Shown: in pieces, positions 21,721 to 27,575 of the stretch
Position numbering within the stretch: the stretch's first letter is position 1
Layout: every line of letters starts with the position of its first letter
Source of the DNA: Bacillota bacterium
GTDB lineage: Bacteria > Bacillota > Clostridia > Christensenellales > SZUA-584
Assembly (NCBI GenBank): GCA_023436525.1
Contig: JAEZIW010000115.1
Coordinates: forward strand, 1 to 27,575
Direction: 5' to 3'
Length of the DNA stretch: 27,575 bases
The notes under the pieces: generated by a model
Told to the model about the DNA's origin: nothing
Databases searched by the model: none
Seen by the model: the letters and a program-made list of their open reading frames with translations, nothing else
Position numbers and translations under genes: made by a program

Positions 21721-21888
21721 TAAAAGAAAAACGACACGCTGATGCGTGCCGCTCGAGCTTCCCCGTTTAAGGGGCGTGGTTAGGAGGTCGTAGAAAAATT
21801 ATCTGGTGTGTATACTGAGCGCCATGGCTTGTGGCGTTTTACGCTTTTTCGGATGACCTTATATCCACCTGCTCCACCGTTAATTGTT
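21721..21888 (-). ncRNA. Candidate small RNA, about 165 nt
   Basis: On the minus strand TTGCAT (21923-21918), a 17-base spacer and GATAAT (21900-21895) predict a start near 21888. A strong terminator ends the unit: CGGCACGC pairs with GCGTGTCG around ATCA at about 21752-21733, with one wobble, followed by TTTTTCTTTT. Further hairpins are CCCCTTAAACGGGG and GCGTAAAACGC. No open reading frame longer than about 12 codons lies inside. No family was recognised; it lacks the SRP and tmRNA cores. Confidence 0.4.
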
Positions 21889-21959
21889 GGTTTTATTATC
21901 TTTATATTTGCACCTGAATGCAAACGCCATGTTGGCATAAAAACAAACGAAAAGGTCAG

Positions 21960-21992
21960 AAAAAAGAAGCATAACCGATTTGTTACGCTTCT
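21960..21992 (-). terminator. Intrinsic terminator of the glycosylase operon
   Basis: AGAAGCGTAAC pairs with GTTATGCTTCT (one G-T wobble) around a six-base loop and is followed by TTTTTT on the minus strand, 38 bases after the stop of the second glycosylase gene. Confidence 0.85.
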
Positions 21993-22029
21993 ATGACTAT
22001 ATTTAATATTTTTGTAACATGTCCCAATT

Positions 22030-22641
22030 CTATAGCTTGTGTTTGTATGTAGGCTTAATCCCTATCGTGTCCAAAAAGCTTCTGAGCTTCTTTAAATCCT
22101 CATCGTACACGGCTTTGAGCGCCCTGTTGTAAATAATGCTCGCCGGATGGTAAAGCGGAAACAGCATAAACCGATGCGACAGCGCTTGCGCCGCCACCGG
22201 CACCGCATGGCTCTCACCAATCGTCGCGCTGCTGCCATAAAGCGCCTTTAACGGCACGTTTCCGAGCGTCACCACCACACGCGGCGCAACGGCTTCAATC
22301 TCACGCAGCAGCAGCGGTGTCATTGCGGTCAGCTCCTGCTTTTCGGGCGGGCGGTTCGAGAGCGTTCCCTTCTCACTTTGTTTGTACGGCCTGAATTTGA
22401 CCACATTGGTGATGTAAATCTCCTGCCTTCGCAGCATCAGCGCGAACAAAAACTCATCAAGGTTCTTGCCCGCTTTGCCCACAAACGGGCGCAGCAGCCG
22501 CGTTTCCTCAGCACCCGGTGCTTCGCCGATTAGCATCACAGCCGCGTTTTCGTCGCCTTCCCCATAAACAAGGTCCTTTTCGGTTCTGTTAAACACACGC
22601 GCGGCTTTCAGCACGTCCGCGTAAACGCTGTCAAGCTTCAT
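22030..22641 (-). CDS. Uracil-DNA glycosylase family protein without FeS cysteines
   Basis: A 203-aa protein of the UDG superfamily, close to family 4. Motif 1 is G-E-A-P-G-A-E-E at residues 39-46, P-F-V-G-K-A-G-K-x-L-D follows near 52-62, and motif 2 is H-P-A-S-I-I at 165-170. Family 4 proteins bind a 4Fe-4S cluster through four Cys, but this protein has no cysteine at all. For example, Phe83 stands in V-K-F-R-P where the neighbour has Cys. A stretch R-P-Y-K-Q-S-E-K-G-T-L-S-N-R-P-P replaces the loop between the lost ligands. Its ATG overlaps the upstream glycosylase gene by 11 bases. Activity on uracil or another base is unproved. Confidence 0.88.
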   Translation of the reverse strand: MKLDSVYADVLKAARVFNRTEKDLVYGEGDENAAVMLIGEAPGAEETRLLRPFVGKAGKNLDEFLFALMLRRQEIYITNVVKFRPYKQSEKGTLSNRPPEKQELTAMTPLLLREIEAVAPRVVVTLGNVPLKALYGSSATIGESHAVPVAAQALSHRFMLFPLYHPASIIYNRALKAVYDEDLKKLRSFLDTIGIKPTYKHKL

Positions 22642-23206
22642 TGTTGTCCCTGCCTGTCTCGTCGTATTTTTGCCTTATCGCCAGCAGATCTTTATAGGCA
22701 TCTTTTTTCAGCAGCTCGTTTCTCAGCAGCGCAGCCGGATGGTACGTGGGCATAATGGAAAACCCCTTGACCTCGTGCCACACGCCGCGGTCTCTCATGA
22801 TGCGTATATCCTGCCCGAGTATATACTTTGCCGAGATTCGCCCAAGACACACAATGATTTTGGGCTTAATCAGCTTAACCTGCGCCCGCAGATACCCGAT
22901 GCATGCCGCAGCTTCGTCCGGTTCGGGGTCTCTGTTGCCAGGGGGCCGGCATTTTAGCACGTTTGCAATGTACACATCGTTACGCGTCAGCTTGATGCTG
23001 CCGAGCATTTTATCGAGCAGCTGCCCCGCACGCCCCACGAACGGCCGCCCGAGTTCATCCTCATCGCGCCCCGGCCCTTCGCCGATAAACATAACACGCG
23101 CATGGCTGTTACCCTCGCCAAACACCGTGTTCGTGCGCGTTTTGCATAGGCCGCATTGCTGACACTGCGCCACATCATTCACAACTTGCGATAAGCTTGT
23201 GTACAT
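22631..23206 (-). CDS. Type-4 uracil-DNA glycosylase
   Basis: A family 4 UDG, 191 aa from ATG 23206, that removes uracil from DNA as the first step of base excision repair. The 4Fe-4S ligands Cys15, Cys18, Cys86 and Cys102 are all present, motif 1 is G-E-G-P-G-R-D-E-D at 42-50, P-F-V-G-R-A-G-Q-x-L-D follows, and motif 2 is H-P-A-A-L-L near the end. A reading from 23239 adds 11 residues that lie upstream of the -10 element, so I prefer 23206. With that start the transcript would begin on the A of ATG. It is the first of two tandem UDG-family genes. Confidence 0.93.
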   Translation of the reverse strand: MYTSLSQVVNDVAQCQQCGLCKTRTNTVFGEGNSHARVMFIGEGPGRDEDELGRPFVGRAGQLLDKMLGSIKLTRNDVYIANVLKCRPPGNRDPEPDEAAACIGYLRAQVKLIKPKIIVCLGRISAKYILGQDIRIMRDRGVWHEVKGFSIMPTYHPAALLRNELLKKDAYKDLLAIRQKYDETGRDNNEA

Positions 23207-23212
23207 ATGTTG

Positions 23213-23241
23213 ATTATAACGCATCCACCAATACGCCACAA
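23213..23241 (-). promoter_or_regulatory. Promoter of the glycosylase operon
   Basis: On the minus strand TTGTGG (about 23241-23236) and a perfect TATAAT (23218-23213) lie 17 bases apart. The start site would be 23206, which is the first base of the likely start codon. Confidence 0.6.
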
Positions 23242-23422
23242 GCCGGTGTCAGCTTGTGTCTGTGCATTTATTTTCATCCAATAATCGTAATTTTTTTGGT
23301 ATTTGTTTGATACGGGTATGCTTTTTTCGGATAATCGTTTATAATATAAAAAGTGACATTCACAATTGTGCATCCTTTGGTTGTTATTCGTGGTGGAATG
23401 ATTTTCGTAAGGTGACTTCGTT

Positions 23423-24271
23423 TTGGAAAGTATCATCAACGGCATTATCAACAGCATATCCGATTTTGAAATCGTTGATTTGATTGATATTGTGCTTTTG
23501 GCTGTCATCATTTACTGGCTATTAAAGCTGACATCCAAAACGCGTGCCATGCAGGTGCTCAAAGGGCTTGGTATTATATTGCTTGCCACCTGGGTTACGG
23601 ATTTCTTGGGGTTCGTCGGAACCACGTGGCTGCTTAATTATGTGCTGAACGCCGGTGCCATCGTCATCGTCATCTTATTCCATCCCGAAATTCGCCGCGC
23701 ACTCGCGCGCATTGGACGCGGCCATATCGACCTGACATCCTCGCAATCAACCAACGCGCAGGAAAATCTGGAGAGTATATTGAAGGCGGTGTTAAGCCTT
23801 TCTAAAAAGCGTGTGGGCGCGTTGATCGTTTTTGAACGAAAAACGGGCCTTAAAGATGTGATTGAGAGCGGTACGCGCATCGGTGCGGTCATCTCAACCG
23901 AATTGCTGGAGAATCTCTTTTTCACGAATTCGCCGCTGCACGACGGCGCGGTGATTATCCGCGATGATCTGATTGAAGCGGCGGGCTGTTTTTTGCCGCT
24001 GAGCGACAACAAACAGATCGGTCAGGAGCTTGGCACCCGGCACCGCGCAGCGCTCGGCGTCTCGGAAGTATCCGATTGCGTGACGCTCGTCGTATCGGAG
24101 GAAACCGGCGTGATCTCGGTGGCTCAGGACGGCACGCTGATACGCTATCTCGATTCCAAAGCCATTCGCGATCTGCTGGAAGATATGTATATGATAAACA
24201 AACAACCGCAGAAATTCAGAGGTCTTCGCATCATTCGAAAAGGACGTGATAACCATGAAGACCGTGCTTAA
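23423..24271 (+). CDS. cdaA: Diadenylate cyclase CdaA
   Basis: A 282-aa membrane enzyme that joins two ATP into cyclic di-AMP, the signal for potassium and wall homeostasis. Three membrane segments occupy about residues 17-86, and the DAC domain follows with D-G-A at 174-176 (S-P-L-H-D-G-A-V-I-I) and G-T-R-H-R-A-A at 204-210. All catalytic motifs are complete. The start is TTG, with AAGGTGA seven bases upstream; no better start is in frame. It overlaps cdaR and forms an operon with it. Confidence 0.97.
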   Translation: MESIINGIINSISDFEIVDLIDIVLLAVIIYWLLKLTSKTRAMQVLKGLGIILLATWVTDFLGFVGTTWLLNYVLNAGAIVIVILFHPEIRRALARIGRGHIDLTSSQSTNAQENLESILKAVLSLSKKRVGALIVFERKTGLKDVIESGTRIGAVISTELLENLFFTNSPLHDGAVIIRDDLIEAAGCFLPLSDNKQIGQELGTRHRAALGVSEVSDCVTLVVSEETGVISVAQDGTLIRYLDSKAIRDLLEDMYMINKQPQKFRGLRIIRKGRDNHEDRA

Positions 24272-25520
24272 AGCCATATTGAACGTTGTGAAAAGCAACC
24301 TTGTGCTAAAAATCATGGCCGTGCTTTTCGCGGTGATACTTTGGAGCTATGTGCTCTCAATCATCAACCCGGACAGAACACGCGTTGTGAATGATGTGCC
24401 GGTGAGTTACAAAGGCATGAGTGAATTGAAAAGCAATGGCCTTGTGATTACCCAAAGCCTTTCAGACCCGCTGACCCCGGCAAGCGTAAAGATCGTCGTC
24501 AAGCAGAGCGATATCAAGCTGCTGAGCAAGCTGAACAGCAGAAGCATCAATGCTTATGTGGATCTGTCTGAAATCAGCGTGCCCGGCGATTACGACCGTG
24601 AAGTGGAAGCTGACCCCGTTGGCATCAACGGTCAGGTGATAGAAACCAACCCGCGCACCATGAAAGTGCACGTGGATTGGTATAAAAAGAAACTCGTTCC
24701 CGTCACCGTGAATATTATCGGCAGTGTGCCGAGCGGTTATTACGCCAGTGCACCCGAAATCATGACCACCATGGTAGAGGTGAACGGAGCTCAAACGGAC
24801 GTTGAAAAGGTTGCAAGCGCCGTTTGCAACATTGATTTAACCGGGCTCACCGAAGGCTACAGAAAAAGCATGGATATCGATCTGCTGGATTACCAAGGCA
24901 ATGTGGTCGATAAGTCACTTTTCCCTGACATGCTGCCGTCCGTTATCGTTAAGCTGAACGTACAGTCGATGAAAACTGTTTCTGTTGATGTGGCAAGCGC
25001 TATCGTCGGGCAGAATGAGGTGGCGGCCGGCTATGAAGTCGCTGAAATTACGTGCGAGCCGAGAACAGTGACAGTCGCCGGAGATGCACAGACGCTGCTG
25101 GGGGTCAACACCATCAGCCTCGTGCCATACAGTATCGGCGGGAAAAGCGCGAGTGAATCCGTCGCGCTCGATTATCAGCCGCCCGAAGGCGTGACCGTAT
25201 TGACCCAGCAAAAAGCACAGGTGAACATCACGATTCGTGAAATAAGCAAAACCAAAACCTACACGGATGTGGCGATAAAAACAAAAGATCTCGGGAGCGG
25301 GTTGCGCGCGCAAATCAGTGTACCCAAGGTGGATGTCACGGCGATGGCGGGTGTTTCCGCCATGTCGAAGCTGAATCGCAGCAGCATCGTGCCTTATGTG
25401 GATCTGAGCGGATTAAAGCCGGGTACCTACAGCCTCAAGGTTCTGTTTGAAATCCCCAAAGGGTTTACGGAGCAGAACTTCACCGCCAATATCGGTACCG
25501 TGACGGTGACGATCTCTTAA
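24255..25520 (+). CDS. cdaR: YbbR-domain regulator of CdaA
   Basis: A 421-aa protein with one N-terminal membrane segment (about residues 15-36) and an extracytoplasmic part made of about four YbbR repeats. Each is near 85-90 residues with a recurring Y-V-D-L-S and V-x-V-x-x-x-G pattern. CdaR binds and tunes CdaA. ATG 24255 is chosen because AAAGGA lies about ten bases upstream; GTG 24246 is too close to that site. It overlaps cdaA by 17 bases. In many Bacillota glmM follows cdaR, but here a terminator and an unrelated oxidoreductase do. Confidence 0.93.
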   Translation: MKTVLKAILNVVKSNLVLKIMAVLFAVILWSYVLSIINPDRTRVVNDVPVSYKGMSELKSNGLVITQSLSDPLTPASVKIVVKQSDIKLLSKLNSRSINAYVDLSEISVPGDYDREVEADPVGINGQVIETNPRTMKVHVDWYKKKLVPVTVNIIGSVPSGYYASAPEIMTTMVEVNGAQTDVEKVASAVCNIDLTGLTEGYRKSMDIDLLDYQGNVVDKSLFPDMLPSVIVKLNVQSMKTVSVDVASAIVGQNEVAAGYEVAEITCEPRTVTVAGDAQTLLGVNTISLVPYSIGGKSASESVALDYQPPEGVTVLTQQKAQVNITIREISKTKTYTDVAIKTKDLGSGLRAQISVPKVDVTAMAGVSAMSKLNRSSIVPYVDLSGLKPGTYSLKVLFEIPKGFTEQNFTANIGTVTVTIS

Positions 25521-25541
25521 ACGTTTAGCGTATACTATGGA

Positions 25542-25565
25542 GGGGACGGATAACCGTCCCCTTTT
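25542..25565 (+). terminator. Intrinsic terminator after cdaR
   Basis: GGGGACGG pairs perfectly with CCGTCCCC around ATAA, followed by TTTT. It lies 21 bases after the cdaR stop and closes the cyclic di-AMP operon. Confidence 0.85.
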
Positions 25566-25587
25566 AAAGTCTTGGAAGGAAGCCATT

Positions 25588-27180
25588 ATGTCAATCGTAC
25601 TCTCCGGCCTCGGTGTGCCGCTCGAAGCGCATGAAAGCGAATTAAAACAAGCCGCCGCCGATTTGCTGGCCATTCCGGTATCCGACATCGCGGCGCTGCG
25701 CGTCAAGCGGCAGTCAATTGATGCGCGGCGCGCACAGCTGCGCCTTGTGCTGACGGTGCTGATTGATCTGCACGATGCCGAACGTCAAAAAACGCTTGAA
25801 AGCGTTCATGGCGCTGCCCACAGCTACCGCGAGCCGGACATCGTGTACGGCAGCCGTCCTGCCGGACGCGTTGTCGTGGTGGGTACGGGGCCATGCGGTT
25901 TGTTTGCAGCGCTGACGCTTGCCAGGCACGGCTACAAGCCGCTGATGCTTGAGCGCGGGCGCGATATAGAAGCACGCAGCACGGATGTGGCGCGGCTTCG
26001 CGACAAAGGCCTGTTAAACCCCGAAAGCAACGTCTGCTTCGGCGCGGGCGGCGCGGGCGCTTTTTCGGACGGGAAACTGACCACGCGCATTAAAGATCCG
26101 CGCAGCGACTATGTGCTGCAAACGCTCGCGGACCACGGCGCACCGGCTTCCATACTGACAGATACCAAGCCGCATACCGGCACCGAGCATATCCGCACAG
26201 CGGTATCGGGCATCATCGATAAAATCGTCAGCCTCGGCGGCGAGGTCTCGTTCGAAAGCCGTCTGACCGACATATTTTCGGAAGGCGATTCAATAACCGG
26301 CATCGCATATGTGAAAAACGGGATGTCACACACGGTTGAAACGCGGGCGGTGGTGCTCTGCATTGGCCACAGCGCGCGCGATACATACCGCATGCTGCTG
26401 CAAAAAGGCATAACCATCACTCCAAAGCCGTTCGCGGCCGGTGTACGCATTGAACACCCGCGCGCCTTTATCGACAAAGCGCAATACGGCGCGGCGCTGG
26501 GGCACCCGATGCTCGGCGCGGCGGAATACCGGCTCACATCGTCGTATCGCGGACGCGCCGTGTATACGTTTTGTATGTGTCCGGGCGGTGAGGTCATCAA
26601 TTCCTCCACCGAGCCGGACGGCATGGCGGTAAACGGCATGAGCTGGTACGCGCGCGATATGGAAAACTCCAACAGCGCGGTTGTGGTGGGCGTTTCCCCT
26701 GCCGATTTTGAGAGCGGCCCGCTTGGGGGCATCGCATTTGCGCAGCGGCTCGAACGCGCGGCTTTTGCGCTGGCCGGCGGCCAAGGCGCACCCGCGCAAA
26801 CACTGCGCGATTTTTTCGACAGCAAAGCGACATCACGGTTTGGCCGTGTTGCGCCGTCTTACCGCCCGCACGCGGTACCGTCCGATCTGCACGCGTGTCT
26901 GCCGCCCGTCATTACAGACGCACTCAAGGCGGGCCTCAGCGATTTTGACCGCAAGCTGAAAGGCTTCGCGATGCCGGACGCGGTGCTGACCGGCGTTGAA
27001 ACGCGCACATCGTCCCCCGTGCGTCTGCCGCGCGGCGAGGACTGCCAGGCGCAGGGTTTCACCGGATTATTTCCGGCGGGCGAGGGCGCGGGGTACGCGG
27101 GCGGCATTGTATCCGCCGCAGTGGACGGCATAAAATGCGCCGAGGCTTTAATGAGCCTTTACAAAAGGCCAAACGAATAA
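25588..27180 (+). CDS. FAD-dependent oxidoreductase, COG2509 type
   Basis: A 530-aa flavoprotein of uncertain reaction. A short N-terminal domain (about residues 1-85) is followed by the FAD-binding motif V-V-V-G-T-G-P-C-G-L-F-A-A near 91-105, E-R-G near 120, a glycine-rich block C-F-G-A-G-G-A-G-A-F-S-D-G-K-L near 150, and a final G-E-G-A-G-Y-A-G-G-I near 505-514 that closes the FAD site. This is the build of COG2509 FAD-dependent dehydrogenases. I start at ATG 25588, with GGAAGGA seven bases upstream. A longer reading from 25537 crosses the cdaR terminator. The next gene follows after 11 bases. Confidence 0.93.
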   Translation: MSIVLSGLGVPLEAHESELKQAAADLLAIPVSDIAALRVKRQSIDARRAQLRLVLTVLIDLHDAERQKTLESVHGAAHSYREPDIVYGSRPAGRVVVVGTGPCGLFAALTLARHGYKPLMLERGRDIEARSTDVARLRDKGLLNPESNVCFGAGGAGAFSDGKLTTRIKDPRSDYVLQTLADHGAPASILTDTKPHTGTEHIRTAVSGIIDKIVSLGGEVSFESRLTDIFSEGDSITGIAYVKNGMSHTVETRAVVLCIGHSARDTYRMLLQKGITITPKPFAAGVRIEHPRAFIDKAQYGAALGHPMLGAAEYRLTSSYRGRAVYTFCMCPGGEVINSSTEPDGMAVNGMSWYARDMENSNSAVVVGVSPADFESGPLGGIAFAQRLERAAFALAGGQGAPAQTLRDFFDSKATSRFGRVAPSYRPHAVPSDLHACLPPVITDALKAGLSDFDRKLKGFAMPDAVLTGVETRTSSPVRLPRGEDCQAQGFTGLFPAGEGAGYAGGIVSAAVDGIKCAEALMSLYKRPNE

Positions 27181-27191
27181 GGAGCCAATCT

Positions 27192-27575
27192 ATGAAACAA
27201 ATCACTGTTCTTTTCGGCAATTACGGCAGCGGCAAAACAGAGCTGTCTTTAAATCTCGCGCTCAAGCTGGCGGCGCAGCATACCAACGTGATGCTGATCG
27301 ATTTTGATATCGTGAACCCGTATTTTCGATCGTCGGAGCACACCGCGATGCTGCGGGAGCACGGTGTGCGCGTGATATCGCCCGTGTACGCAAACACCGG
27401 GGTGGATTTACCGTCGTTGCCGCCGGATATTTATGCGGCGTTTCAGGGCAGCCACGCCGTATTCGACTGCGGGGGCGACCCGGTGGGCGCTGCGGCGCTC
27501 GGCACATTAAAGCCCCAGTTCGACGCACAGCGCAGCAAAGTGGAAGCGCTGTTCGTGGTGAACACCTTAAGGCCG
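27192..27575 (+). CDS. ParA/MinD-like P-loop ATPase (partial)
   Basis: The first 128 codons of a gene cut by the window end. It opens M-K-Q-I-T-V-L-F-G-N-Y-G-S-G-K-T-E, a Walker A-like loop with Lys near residue 15, then L-I-D-F-D-I-V-N-P-Y-F-R and D-C-G-G-D-P-V-G, the switch-like strands of the SIMIBI class. It resembles small CobQ/MinD-like ATPases found near oxidoreductase genes in Clostridia. AAGGAG lies about seven bases before the ATG. It is read together with the FAD gene. Its partner genes lie outside the window. Confidence 0.85.
   Translation, partial: MKQITVLFGNYGSGKTELSLNLALKLAAQHTNVMLIDFDIVNPYFRSSEHTAMLREHGVRVISPVYANTGVDLPSLPPDIYAAFQGSHAVFDCGGDPVGAAALGTLKPQFDAQRSKVEALFVVNTLRP

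Larger units (their letters stand above)
21637..22029. other. Non-coding region with two minus-strand terminators
   Basis: I see no convincing protein gene here. It holds a hairpin at the end of the doubtful ORF, a candidate small RNA on the minus strand (about 21888 to 21721) and the terminator of the glycosylase operon (21960-21992). Confidence 0.55.

Noticed and set aside
21808..21996. 62-codon plus-strand ORF
   Set aside because: It has no ribosome binding site, has unlikely composition, and runs through the minus-strand terminator.
25537..25587. N-terminal extension of the FAD-dependent protein
   Set aside because: It would encode across the cdaR terminator, and ATG 25588 has a strong ribosome binding site.
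26109..26825. Minus-strand reading frame of 238 codons
   Set aside because: It is antisense to the FAD-dependent oxidoreductase, which has clear conserved motifs. Long shadow frames are common in GC-rich genes.
1..27575. tRNA, rRNA, CRISPR array, prophage or transposase genes
   Set aside because: I looked for cloverleaf cores, repeat-spacer periodicity and integrase or transposase motifs and found none.

Overview
The window looks like chromosomal DNA from a Bacillota member of class Clostridia with roughly balanced G+C. Supporting signs are a Veg protein, an rpsF-ssb-rpsR operon, cdaA-cdaR, a YugP-type zinc peptidase, a YtrA-type regulator with its ABC transporter, strong AGGAGG ribosome binding sites, sigma-A-like promoters and frequent GTG/TTG starts. 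I cannot name a genus. No phage, insertion sequence transposase, CRISPR array, rRNA or tRNA is visible.

Layout. 1-1511: an unknown 259-aa protein overlaps veg tail to tail. A non-coding stretch with two close DnaA boxes follows. 1512-3375: a PfkB-family kinase with a coupled 52-aa membrane peptide, a DtxR-type metal regulator, and a convergent 51-aa four-CxxC protein that shares its stop tetranucleotide with the regulator. 3513-4686: rpsF-ssb-rpsR, with a sigma-A promoter, a probable S6:S18 leader hairpin and an intrinsic terminator. 4879-7443 (minus): YtrA-type regulator, ABC ATPase and two duplicated ABC-2 permeases behind a perfect 10+5+10 palindrome. 7511-8072: an unknown 163-aa protein.

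8149-9694 (minus): PHP hydrolase, zinc-ribbon membrane protein, DUF1858 protein and a 52-aa rubredoxin. 9887-11643: an M50-like membrane protease and a polytopic membrane protein. 11867-16301 (minus): a TetR regulator and a heterodimeric ABC exporter joined by ATGA overlaps, behind a 16-bp palindromic operator. 16399-18029: NusG-II protein, Gx-transporter/HepI-like membrane protein and a YugP-like zinc peptidase. 18057-20191: transketolase. 20204-20401: two kinds of dispersed intergenic repeat. 20435-21444 (minus): folD under a ZTP (pfl) riboswitch with a terminator that overlaps its P3 element.

21436-22029: a doubtful small ORF, a candidate orphan small RNA, and the terminator of the next operon. 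22030-23241 (minus): two tandem uracil-DNA glycosylase family proteins, the first with an intact FeS cysteine set, the second with no cysteine at all. 23423-25565: cdaA-cdaR for cyclic di-AMP, without glmM next to it. 25588-27575: a COG2509-type FAD-dependent protein and the start of a ParA/MinD-like ATPase cut by the window end.

Most genes are housekeeping or stress functions. The less ordinary material is small: three genes of 51-52 aa, the FeS-less glycosylase paralogue, two predicted leaderless genes, the candidate small RNA and the DnaA-box pair. I did not find a clearly new multi-gene system.
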